Source of the DNA: an uncultured Bacteroidota bacterium
GTDB lineage: Bacteria > Bacteroidota > Bacteroidia > Bacteroidales > UBA12481
Reading direction: 5' to 3'
Assembly (NCBI GenBank): GCA_903832165.1
Contig: CAILAQ010000929.1
Span: forward strand, 1-9,023
Length of the DNA: 9,023 nucleotides
The notes beneath the pieces were generated by a model. That model had not been told where the DNA came from and ran no database searches. It was given only the letters and a program-made list of their open reading frames with translations. Every line of letters begins with the position of its first letter. Position 1 is the first letter of the stretch. A program made the translations under genes and the position numbers. Shown piece by piece: positions 1 to 6,710 of this stretch.

Positions 1-1592
1 ATACCAGTGATTATTTTTTATCAGGAAGAAGTGAAACATGGCTGGCCGTTGGGGCGGCAATTTTCGCTGCCAACATCGGTTCCGAACATTTGGTAGGACT
101 TGCAGGTGCCGGTGCTGAGAGCGGAATGGCGATGGCCCACTGGGAAATGCACGGATGGCTTATCCTGATCCTGGGCTGGGTTTTTGTTCCGTTCTATGCT
201 CATAGCAGAGTGTTTACCATGCCTGAGTTCCTATATAAAAGGTTCAATAAAAATACCAGCTCAACATTATCCATTATCACGCTAATCAGTTATGTCCTCA
301 CAAAAGTATCAGTGACGGCCTTTACCGGCGGAATTTTTCTCTCGTCTGTAATCGGCATTAATTTCTGGTACGGAGCGATCGGACTGGTGCTTCTGACCGG
401 GATTTTCACGGTGCTCGCAGGTATGAAGGGGATCATGACGATATCCGTTATCCAGACGCCTATTCTTATCCTCGGTGCTATTATTATTCTGGTACTGGGA
501 CTGCTGAAAGTTGGTGGAGGTGGGATCCTTGAGGGATGGCATGAAGTAGTGAAACAAGCCGGTGGTAATATGCACCTGATTCATACTAAGGGAGATCCCT
601 GGTACGATAAATTCCCGGGTGTCGGAGTTATTTTCGGTGCCGCGATCATTGGTTTCTGGTACTGGTGCACCGATCAGCATATCGTTCAGCGTGCTCTGGC
701 CGCTAAAAACCTGACACAGGCACGCAGAGGTTCAATCTTTGCCGGCTACCTTAAGATATTACCTGTTTTCATGTTCCTCATTCCTGGAATGATTGCAGCA
801 GCCCTGAATGCCAAGGCACAGGCTAACGGACAAACCTTGTTCTCCGATAATAATGAGGCTTACGGATACCTGGTCAGCTCTCTCCTGCCGATCGGTGTTA
901 AAGGTATCGTGGTGGTAGGTTTCATTGCCGCACTGATGACCTCACTGGCAGCGCATTTCAACTCTTCAGCGACTCTTTTCACTATCGATTTTTATAAGAA
1001 CTACAAGCCTGAAGCCTCTGAGCACAGACTGGTATGGGTGGGCCGCATTGCAACCATCACGGTTGTTGTTCTTGGTCTGATCTGGATTCCGATAATGAAG
1101 AGCCTCGGAAGTGTGCTCTATGAATACCTGCAGAATGTTCAGTCACTGATCGCTCCCGCGATTGCCGCAGTATTTCTGCTCGGCGTATTTAACCGCAAAA
1201 TCACACCCAAGGCCGGTCAGTGGGGATTGCTCGTGGGATTCCTGGTGGGCATGTTCCGCCTCGGTCTGATGATCTTTGATCCGGGAACCAGCATGAGCCC
1301 CGAAACTCATAAGATGGTTACTGATCCGTCATTGAGACACGGTTTATTCCTTATTCTTGATTTCAACTGGTTGCACTTCTGCATATTCCTGTTCTTCCTT
1401 ACGATGGCAGTGATGGCAGTGGTGAGCACGTTCACGGAAAAAGCGACCGCTGAGCAGCTTCAGGGAATTACCTATTTCTCGCAATCACCTGAGCAGATTG
1501 CCGAAACACGCAGCAGCTGGAGTAAGTGGGATGTCGTGAATACCGTGGTTGTTCTCGGTATTTGTATCGCCTTCTATGTTTATTTCTGGTAA
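1..1592 (+). CDS. SGLT-like sodium/solute symporter (SSS family), 5' end outside window
   Basis: Inner-membrane sodium-coupled symporter of the solute:sodium symporter family, SGLT branch; likely imports a hexose or similar sugar. The frame is open from base 3 with no start, so the N-terminus lies upstream; the TTG at 90 is internal, because family sequence (YFLSGRS, then AANIGSEHLVGLAG) precedes it. 529 residues are visible, mostly hydrophobic helices, ending in a last membrane segment. Aligned from memory with human SGLT1, sugar-site residues appear kept: His29 (H83), Glu48 (E102), the Tyr-Trp pair at 220-221 before CTDQ, Lys251 in GYLK (K321) and Gln377 in YLQ (Q457). The Na2 site reads A310, T313, S314, retaining two hydroxyls. 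It converges on the next gene with 5 bases between stops and no visible terminator. Family certain; substrate inferred. Confidence 0.93.
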   Translation, partial: TSDYFLSGRSETWLAVGAAIFAANIGSEHLVGLAGAGAESGMAMAHWEMHGWLILILGWVFVPFYAHSRVFTMPEFLYKRFNKNTSSTLSIITLISYVLTKVSVTAFTGGIFLSSVIGINFWYGAIGLVLLTGIFTVLAGMKGIMTISVIQTPILILGAIIILVLGLLKVGGGGILEGWHEVVKQAGGNMHLIHTKGDPWYDKFPGVGVIFGAAIIGFWYWCTDQHIVQRALAAKNLTQARRGSIFAGYLKILPVFMFLIPGMIAAALNAKAQANGQTLFSDNNEAYGYLVSSLLPIGVKGIVVVGFIAALMTSLAAHFNSSATLFTIDFYKNYKPEASEHRLVWVGRIATITVVVLGLIWIPIMKSLGSVLYEYLQNVQSLIAPAIAAVFLLGVFNRKITPKAGQWGLLVGFLVGMFRLGLMIFDPGTSMSPETHKMVTDPSLRHGLFLILDFNWLHFCIFLFFLTMAVMAVVSTFTEKATAEQLQGITYFSQSPEQIAETRSSWSKWDVVNTVVVLGICIAFYVYFW

Positions 1593-1597
1593 ACCGG

Positions 1598-4078
1598 TCA
1601 GGCAGATATAGTTTTCATTGCCTTAACGATTTGCTGCTTAACCAGGTTGTTGATTTCCTCTGGCTTCATGCCTTGCGGATTGATTGCCGGCAAAAACTCA
1701 ACGGTGATTTTTTCACCTTTTCTGATGCGCCCATTACCGGATCCCATAGCTTTATAGGCTCCGGTAAGGGCGATTGGAACAATCGGGATATTCAATTCCG
1801 AACTCAGAATAGCATAGGTTTTCTTGAAGTCTCCCAGCTTTCCGGTCTTCGTTCTGGTTCCCTCCGGGAAAATCAGAATCTTTTTGTTCTGTTTCACCAC
1901 TTCGGCCATCTTCATGATCGAACCCTTGAGATCCTTCGATAAGTCCATAATAATCACGTTATTATGTCGGGCCAGGTATTTGCGGATCCAGCTTTTTGCA
2001 TGGTCTTTCTTGGCATACGTAAAGGTGTCCTTCAGGGTTTTCTTATCCAGATAGGAGAGTATCAGGAAGGCATCCAGTTTGGTTTCATGGTTCGGCGCCA
2101 GGAAACAGGGTCCCTCAGGAATGTTTTCCAATCCTTTGACTCCAAACTTGAAATAGAGTCTGAAAAAGCCTCTGACAGATGAAACTATCAGATGAAGAAG
2201 GATAGAAGCGGTAGGCAAAATTACTTTCGACTCTTCTTTCAGATCGCCGGACCAGCTGGACTGGTGCTCCGTTTTATAAAAAAGTTTGTTGCTGCTGATA
2301 TACTCTGAGATTTTGCGGACCGAGGGAAACTTGAGGAGCTGGTCGGTTTCCATCTTTATGCCGAAGCTCTTCTCGATGTAGTCAATCAATCCTAACTTGC
2401 CCAAAGAGTCGAGCGATATGTCGAATTCGAGATTGTGATCTGGAAGAACGTCCATGTCTACCTGACTTTCGATATATGATTTTATCGCCTTGTATTCAGG
2501 GGTTTGCGGTGCGTCTTCGGAAGTTATTTTATTCTCTTTCATTTCGAGAAGCTCGGCAAACTTGAACCGTTGCAACTTTGACAGGCGCGTACGGGGCAAT
2601 TCCGTTTTAACCAGCGTGAACTGCATAATCCGCTTGTAGGAACTCATCTCGGCATTAAACGGAGAGATCACCTTCTCCCTGAAATATTGCGTGATGTCAT
2701 CAATATTGTTTTCTGTCAGCCAGGTATAGTCAGGCAGAATTACTGCATGAATCATCTCGTTGTGCATGAACACACCGGCTTCTTTAATCGCTGCAGAATA
2801 TCCGTCGAGCTTCATTTCAACTTCAACCGGATTGATATTTTTGCCGTTTGGCAGCACAATAATTTCCTTCTTGCGCCCGGTGATATACAGAAAACCATCT
2901 TTATCCAGATATCCGAGGTCGCCGGTATAGAGCCATCCATCCACAACAACCTCAGCAGTTTCTTCGGGACGGTTGTAATACCCTTTCATAATAGAGGGTC
3001 CTTTGGCTACGATTTCCCCATCGCGTATCTCTACTTTCAGGCCCGGCAGCGCTTCACCGGTTGATCCTATTTTCACCCGGCCGGGCCGCGGGAAGGTAAT
3101 CATCGGTGCCGCCTCCGTCATTCCAAACCCTTCAAGGATATCGAATCCGATTCCGTAAAAGAAGGTTCCCACTTCCTTATTCAGTGCAGCTCCACCTGCT
3201 ATCATGAATTGCAGATGTCCGCCGAAGCCCTGGTGAACTTTCTTAAACACGATTTTTCCCAGTTTCCGGCTTTTTGTTGCCAGAACAATCTTGAGCAAAG
3301 TGCGACCAACCGAGCTGACGTCGATTTTTGCCTTGATTCCGCGGTACATCAGTTCATATAACCTTGGTACACCAAGAAAAACTCCGATTTGGTTGTCGGC
3401 AAAAGTTTTCATAAGGTCGGCCGATTGCATGGATGGAGCAATTGCAATGGTGCAACCTACAAACAGCGGGGTCATCATCGAGCCAACTAATGGGAAAACG
3501 TGATGAAGAGGAAGGAATATCATCACTTCACGATCCTGAAGAAAGATGTTGCAGCCAATTACCGCGGCCATATTTTCGTGAATATTCTGATAGGAAAGCA
3601 TCACTCCTTTCGGACTGCCTGTAGTTCCTGAAGTGTAAATGATTACCGCAGTAATCTCGTTATTCTCTGGTTCCATCCATTGACTTTCGGGTACATTTTC
3701 GTCACGGGTGATCTCCTCAAACACGACAATCCTTGGTTTATTTTTGATTTTAAGACCAACCTTTTCATAAGCTTCTTTAAGGGCTGAGCTGATGAAAATA
3801 ATTTCGGGCTCACAATCGTCGATGATATAGGCAACATCCTCCGCCGAAGCCAGAAAATCGATAGGAACAGCAATACTCCCGTTCTGCAGAGCTGCATAAT
3901 AAGCGTAGATCCAGGCAGGCGAATTCTCTGCATAAATAGCAACCTTCTGATATCCCTTGCCTTCAAAAAGCAGTGCAAACTGTTGTACACGCTTCAGAAG
4001 CTCGCTGTATGTTACATCGCCCTGGCTGGTAATCAGCGCCTTTTTATCGGGATACGAACGGTTTATTATGGCTTTCAT
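1598..4078 (-). CDS. Fused acyl-AMP ligase, acyl carrier protein and PlsC-type acyltransferase
   Basis: Single 826-residue protein predicted to activate a fatty acid, hold it on its own carrier domain and transfer it to a lysolipid or other acceptor at the membrane. Domains in order: an AMP-binding ligase at about 1-500, with P-loop YTSGTTGSPKG (148-158), GFGMTE (Glu322), YTGD (Asp387) and TGRKKE (Arg402); a carrier domain at about 515-600, with LDSL whose Ser558 is the expected phosphopantetheine site; a hydrophobic stretch near 620-640; and a PlsC acyltransferase to the C-terminus, with NHETKLD (H664-X4-D669) and FPEGTR (Glu739). The later FKKG of PlsC proteins reads FKKT here. E. coli Aas has the reverse order (acyltransferase first) and no internal carrier. 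ATG at 4078 was preferred to an in-frame GTG at 4084; neither has a Shine-Dalgarno. The acceptor is unknown. Confidence 0.9.
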   Translation of the reverse strand: MKAIINRSYPDKKALITSQGDVTYSELLKRVQQFALLFEGKGYQKVAIYAENSPAWIYAYYAALQNGSIAVPIDFLASAEDVAYIIDDCEPEIIFISSALKEAYEKVGLKIKNKPRIVVFEEITRDENVPESQWMEPENNEITAVIIYTSGTTGSPKGVMLSYQNIHENMAAVIGCNIFLQDREVMIFLPLHHVFPLVGSMMTPLFVGCTIAIAPSMQSADLMKTFADNQIGVFLGVPRLYELMYRGIKAKIDVSSVGRTLLKIVLATKSRKLGKIVFKKVHQGFGGHLQFMIAGGAALNKEVGTFFYGIGFDILEGFGMTEAAPMITFPRPGRVKIGSTGEALPGLKVEIRDGEIVAKGPSIMKGYYNRPEETAEVVVDGWLYTGDLGYLDKDGFLYITGRKKEIIVLPNGKNINPVEVEMKLDGYSAAIKEAGVFMHNEMIHAVILPDYTWLTENNIDDITQYFREKVISPFNAEMSSYKRIMQFTLVKTELPRTRLSKLQRFKFAELLEMKENKITSEDAPQTPEYKAIKSYIESQVDMDVLPDHNLEFDISLDSLGKLGLIDYIEKSFGIKMETDQLLKFPSVRKISEYISSNKLFYKTEHQSSWSGDLKEESKVILPTASILLHLIVSSVRGFFRLYFKFGVKGLENIPEGPCFLAPNHETKLDAFLILSYLDKKTLKDTFTYAKKDHAKSWIRKYLARHNNVIIMDLSKDLKGSIMKMAEVVKQNKKILIFPEGTRTKTGKLGDFKKTYAILSSELNIPIVPIALTGAYKAMGSGNGRIRKGEKITVEFLPAINPQGMKPEEINNLVKQQIVKAMKTISA

Positions 4079-4185
4079 TAACACAGGTATTTAGATATGT
4101 AAAGTAACGAATTCCCGTTCGATAAAGTTTGCTGACCTTAAGAATCGGGATTTTGTATATTTAGTACCTTAAAGAAGTCAAAAAA
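4079..4185. promoter_or_regulatory. Divergent intergenic region with a possible Bacteroidota-type -7 element
   Basis: This gap separates two divergent genes and must hold promoters for both. On the plus strand, TATATTTA at 4156-4163 matches the Bacteroidota -7 consensus TAnnTTTG at all but the last position, 22 bases before the ATG at 4186. A TTTG lies at 4128-4131, but its 24-base spacing is longer than the usual 19-21, so the pair is weak. The start codon follows an A-rich stretch (AAAGAAG, then seven A), the usual Bacteroidota leader in place of a Shine-Dalgarno. I saw no convincing promoter on the minus strand and no operator-like repeat. Confidence 0.3.
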
Positions 4186-5649
4186 ATGGATAGAACACTT
4201 ACAACACGAATTATTCGATCAGCTTTCGGATATGTTGTTTTTGCCACACTGTTTCTGCCGGCCGGAGGTTGGGCACAAAAAGAATCAGTCCGCACCTGGT
4301 CGCAGTTCCGGGGTCCAAATGGAAGCGGGGTTTATGAAACCACGAATCTTCCAAAAGAGGTGGGGCCGGATATCAATGTTATCTGGAAAAAAGTTATCCC
4401 AAGCGGGTATTCTTCACCAGTAATGAATGATAAGTATCTTTTTATCACGGGAATAGAGGATGATAAGCTGCTCACAATATGTTTGAACCGGCTGAGCGGA
4501 GAAACCATCTGGCAAAGGGAGGCACCAAGGCCACGAAAGCAGCCGATTGACAACCGTAACAATTCAGCTTCCCCGTCGCCTGTTATCGATGAAAAAAACG
4601 TTTATGTTTTCTTCCCGGATTTTGGCCTGCTGGCTTATGATTTTCAGGGGCAGGAGCTATGGAAACTCCCGCTGGGGCCATTTACCAACGTTTATGGCAT
4701 GGGCGCATCGCCAATGGTAGCAGGTGATAAGGTGGTGCTGGCTTGTGATCAGACATACGGATCCTTTATCATTGCTGCTGATAAACTCACTGGCAGGGTG
4801 GTTTGGAAAACAGACCGGCCCGAAGCAATAAGCGGCCACAGTACGCCTATCCTTTACCAGCCGAAGGTTGGAGAGCTTCAGGTAATTGTTCCGGGCTCAT
4901 TTCTGCTTAGTGCTTACTCCGCCAGTAAAGGCGAACTTATCTGGTGGATCCGGGGGCTCGCCTGCGAAATGAAATCAACGCCTGTCATATATAATGATAT
5001 GCTTTTTATTCATGGGTTTGGAATGCCTCAGAATGATTATGGTAACCAGAAGGTGATCCCTGCTTTTGAGGAGGCGCTTACGAAATTCGATGCCAATAAA
5101 GATGGGTTGATCGACAAAACTGAGCTGCCGAAGGAAGATCCGTATAATCTGGTAGATAATTTAGATCTGAAAGAAGGGGGAAAGCTTGATCAGGTAGAAT
5201 GGAACTATTTCCGTGCAACGCTGGCCAGTGTGAATGCCATGATCGGAATCCGATTGGGCGGATCGGGAGATATGACCGATTCAGGAACTGTTTGGCGCTT
5301 CTACCGTCATGTGCCCCAGCTGCCGTCGCCATTAGTATACAAGAACCGGTTATATATGATCAACGATATCGGATTCATCACCATTTTTAACCCTTCCGAT
5401 GGAAAAGTGATCACTGAGGGACGGCTTATTGGTGGAGGCTCTCAGTTCTATTCCTCCCCGGTTGCTGCTGATGGAAAGATCTATTTCATTTCCAGGAATG
5501 GTAAAGTGAGTGTATTGAGTGCTGATGGCACCATTGATATTCAGGCCATCAGCGACCTTAAACAAGAGTGCTATGCCACTCCGGCGATTGCGGAAGGGAG
5601 AATTTATATCCGGACGGAGGGTACGCTTTATTGTTTTGGGGAAAAGTAA
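4186..5649 (+). CDS. Exported PQQ-like beta-propeller protein with an internal EF-hand pair
   Basis: 487-residue exported protein, probably periplasmic. The N-terminus has basic residues, a hydrophobic core (about 14-25) and a likely cleavage after GGWA at about 30 (signal peptide). The mature protein begins with WSQFRGPNGSGV, seen at the start of many PQQ-like (BamB/alcohol-dehydrogenase-type) repeat proteins, then propeller blades with recurring 'sPvi', 'vyvf', 'l.a.d..G...W' patterns (e.g. SGETIWQRE, LTGRVVWKT, SKGELIWWI). Between blades lies a canonical calcium loop at 302-313 (DANKDGLIDKTE, with Asp/Asn at 1, 3, 5 and 9 and Glu at 12) and a degenerate second loop at 327-338 (Asp1, Gly6, Asp9, Glu12). 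No enzyme motif was recognised, so PQQ binding and catalysis are not claimed. Flanking genes run on the opposite strand, so it is probably monocistronic. Fold confident; function unknown. Confidence 0.85.
   Translation: MDRTLTTRIIRSAFGYVVFATLFLPAGGWAQKESVRTWSQFRGPNGSGVYETTNLPKEVGPDINVIWKKVIPSGYSSPVMNDKYLFITGIEDDKLLTICLNRLSGETIWQREAPRPRKQPIDNRNNSASPSPVIDEKNVYVFFPDFGLLAYDFQGQELWKLPLGPFTNVYGMGASPMVAGDKVVLACDQTYGSFIIAADKLTGRVVWKTDRPEAISGHSTPILYQPKVGELQVIVPGSFLLSAYSASKGELIWWIRGLACEMKSTPVIYNDMLFIHGFGMPQNDYGNQKVIPAFEEALTKFDANKDGLIDKTELPKEDPYNLVDNLDLKEGGKLDQVEWNYFRATLASVNAMIGIRLGGSGDMTDSGTVWRFYRHVPQLPSPLVYKNRLYMINDIGFITIFNPSDGKVITEGRLIGGGSQFYSSPVAADGKIYFISRNGKVSVLSADGTIDIQAISDLKQECYATPAIAEGRIYIRTEGTLYCFGEK
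5089..5199 (+). other. EF-hand pair encoded inside the propeller gene
   Basis: Bases 5089-5124 encode a textbook 12-residue EF-hand loop, DANKDGLIDKTE (residues 302-313), with acidic or amide ligands at positions 1, 3, 5 and 9, Gly at 6, Ile at 8 and Glu at 12. A second, degenerate loop follows at 5164-5199 (residues 327-338), with Asp at 1, Gly at 6, Leu at 8, Asp at 9 and Glu at 12, but Lys at 3 and Gly at 5. The 25-residue spacing is shorter than in most paired EF-hands. Calcium binding at loop 1 is inferred from the motif. Confidence 0.75.
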
Positions 5650-5652
5650 GCT

Positions 5653-5687
5653 GTCACCCGTCACCAGTCACCTGTCACCCGTCACCT
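5653..5687. repeat. Tandem 7-bp repeat, five units of GTCACCN
   Basis: Five head-to-tail units (5653, 5660, 5667, 5674, 5681) share a perfect GTCACC core. Only the seventh base varies (C, A, T, C, T). The array fills the gap between two convergent genes, starting 3 bases after the TAA at 5647-5649 and ending directly against the minus-strand stop at 5688. It forms no hairpin and has no T-run, so it is not an intrinsic terminator. Confidence 0.9.
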
Positions 5688-6550
5688 TTAACATCTTGAA
5701 AGTATTCTCAATGCCAGAAAGGTAAGCCACGGCGATGGTGTCTTTTTCTGTCCGAAATCCCACTCCTTCCAGGCTTTCCATTCGGATTCAGGGGTGTATC
5801 GCCCATGATTGTCTGCCTTGTGTTGGATAAGGTTTATCATAGAAATAAAATCAGGATTTTGAATAGCCTGGGGGAAATTGGACAGGGTATCTGCAACATG
5901 CAGAATATCATACCAGATGAACGGGGCCTTAAGCTTCCTGAAATCGGTGCCCATGAAGAACATGTAAGGATGCCTCGCCATGCTTTCCTTCCATAGATTC
6001 AATAGTGAGGCAATGGAATTGCCGGCATAGTCGGATAATCTGTCAGCCTCAGATAGATTCATCAGTTTCAGCATAATCAGGGTGGCATAAGGGCAGGGAT
6101 CCTCTTTTTTGCCAGGTCCCCTGAATTTCCCCAGTTCCTTTGATACCACGCACGGATAACCATTAGTGCGGCCCGACGTTGATCCTGACCGGTTCCTCCG
6201 AAATGGACAGGGATGTTAGCCGGAAGCTGAAATGGCCCTTCGGCTGATGTATGTTCCAGGATTTTTTCAATGATGACAGACATTCCAGGATCTTCTTGCT
6301 TAACCCCCAGATCAGCAAGGAAGGAGAGTTTATGAAAGAACTGGCCTGCACTCTTATGACTGCTTATAACTGTTCCAGGCCACTGGGCAAGTTCTTCAAC
6401 GATCGATGTTACCAATGGATGTGATACCATTTGCTGCCTTGCAGATCTGACCAGTGGAGAGTCTGGCGATTCATTAAGCAATTCAAGCCGGGTGTGGTAT
6501 TCGGTCCAAGGGTTGCTGTTCAGAAGCCAGAAAATCAGCTCTTCATTCAT
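5688..6550 (-). pseudogene. Disrupted gene, possible alpha/alpha-toroid (prenyltransferase/cyclase-like) protein
   Basis: Two overlapping frames look like halves of one protein. Frame A starts at ATG 6550 (MNEELIFWLLNSNPW) and runs past HFGGTGQDQ (residues 116-124, to base 6179) but stops at 6077. Frame B is open from 6215 to the stop at 5688 and reads NGYPC (from about 6164), then FRGPGKKEDPCPYATL, and ends with GQKKTPSPWLTFLALRIL. From memory, related bacterial proteins have HFGGTG followed, after roughly 40 more residues, by NGWPC and FRGPG; that stretch seems missing here. This points to an internal deletion plus frameshift near 6165-6180. The helical, Trp-rich sequence suggests an alpha/alpha-toroid fold; function unknown. 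In-frame codons upstream of 6550 come from the 7-bp array and are not taken as coding. A sequencing or assembly error is possible. Confidence 0.6.
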
Positions 6551-6709
6551 GATAATAAAGATATAAAGGATTTTTTCTAACTGCCAACTGAAGACTGAAG
6601 ACTGCCGACTGCCGACTGCAGACTGCAGACTGCCGACTGCAGACTGCCGACTGAGTACTGCCGACTGCCTACTTTTTCTTAACATTGCACCGAATTAAAA
6701 AAAATCCTT
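6551..6709. promoter_or_regulatory. Divergent intergenic region occupied mostly by the 7-bp array
   Basis: This gap lies between two divergent starts (ATG 6550 on minus, TTG 6710 on plus) and should carry both promoters. Most of it is the heptamer array. Candidate -7 elements are TACTTTTT (6670-6677, plus) and TATCTTTA just upstream of the minus-strand ATG; each is a near match to TAnnTTTG. No matching TTTG upstream element was found for either. A 12-bp inverted repeat lies at the two ends. Promoter positions are speculative. Confidence 0.25.
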
Positions 6710-6710
6710 T
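6565..6710. repeat. 12-bp perfect inverted repeat flanking the heptamer array
   Basis: AAAGGATTTTTT at 6565-6576 is the exact reverse complement of AAAAAATCCTTT at 6699-6710. The arms enclose the 13-unit array. Each arm reads AAAAAATCCTTT in the sense direction of the adjacent divergent gene: 15 bases before the minus-strand ATG, and overlapping by one base the TTG start on the plus strand. They could be matching leaders or ends of an inserted segment. The AT-rich composition makes chance possible. Confidence 0.55.
6579..6669. repeat. Tandem 7-bp repeat, thirteen units with invariant ACTG core
   Basis: Thirteen consecutive 7-base units, consensus GACTGCC with common variant GACTGCA. All thirteen keep ACTG at positions 2-5; variation is limited to position 1 (G, A, T) and positions 6-7 (CC, CA, AA, AG). 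Units begin at 6579 and repeat every 7 bases with no indel. GACTGCA followed by G creates three CTGCAG palindromes (6616, 6623, 6637). The array sits between two divergent starts, 28 bases from one and 40 from the other. It has no spacers, so it is not a CRISPR. Confidence 0.95.

Noticed and set aside
90..92. TTG as the start of the symporter
   Set aside because: Conserved family sequence continues upstream in the same frame to base 3, so the gene begins outside the window.
1593..1597. Terminator between the convergent symporter and acyltransferase genes
   Set aside because: Only five bases separate the stops, and no hairpin with a T-run is visible around them; the transcripts probably overlap.
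4082..4084. GTG as the start of the ligase-carrier-acyltransferase
   Set aside because: An ATG two codons downstream at 4078 is the simpler start; neither has a Shine-Dalgarno, so the GTG is not fully excluded.
6579..6669. Possible CRISPR array
   Set aside because: Units are 7 bases with no unique spacers, and no cas genes are nearby.
6551..6685. In-frame N-terminal extension of the minus-strand gene to 6685
   Set aside because: It is mostly a translation of the 7-bp array (recurring SRQSAVGS-like peptides). The ATG at 6550 gives a normal start to the protein.
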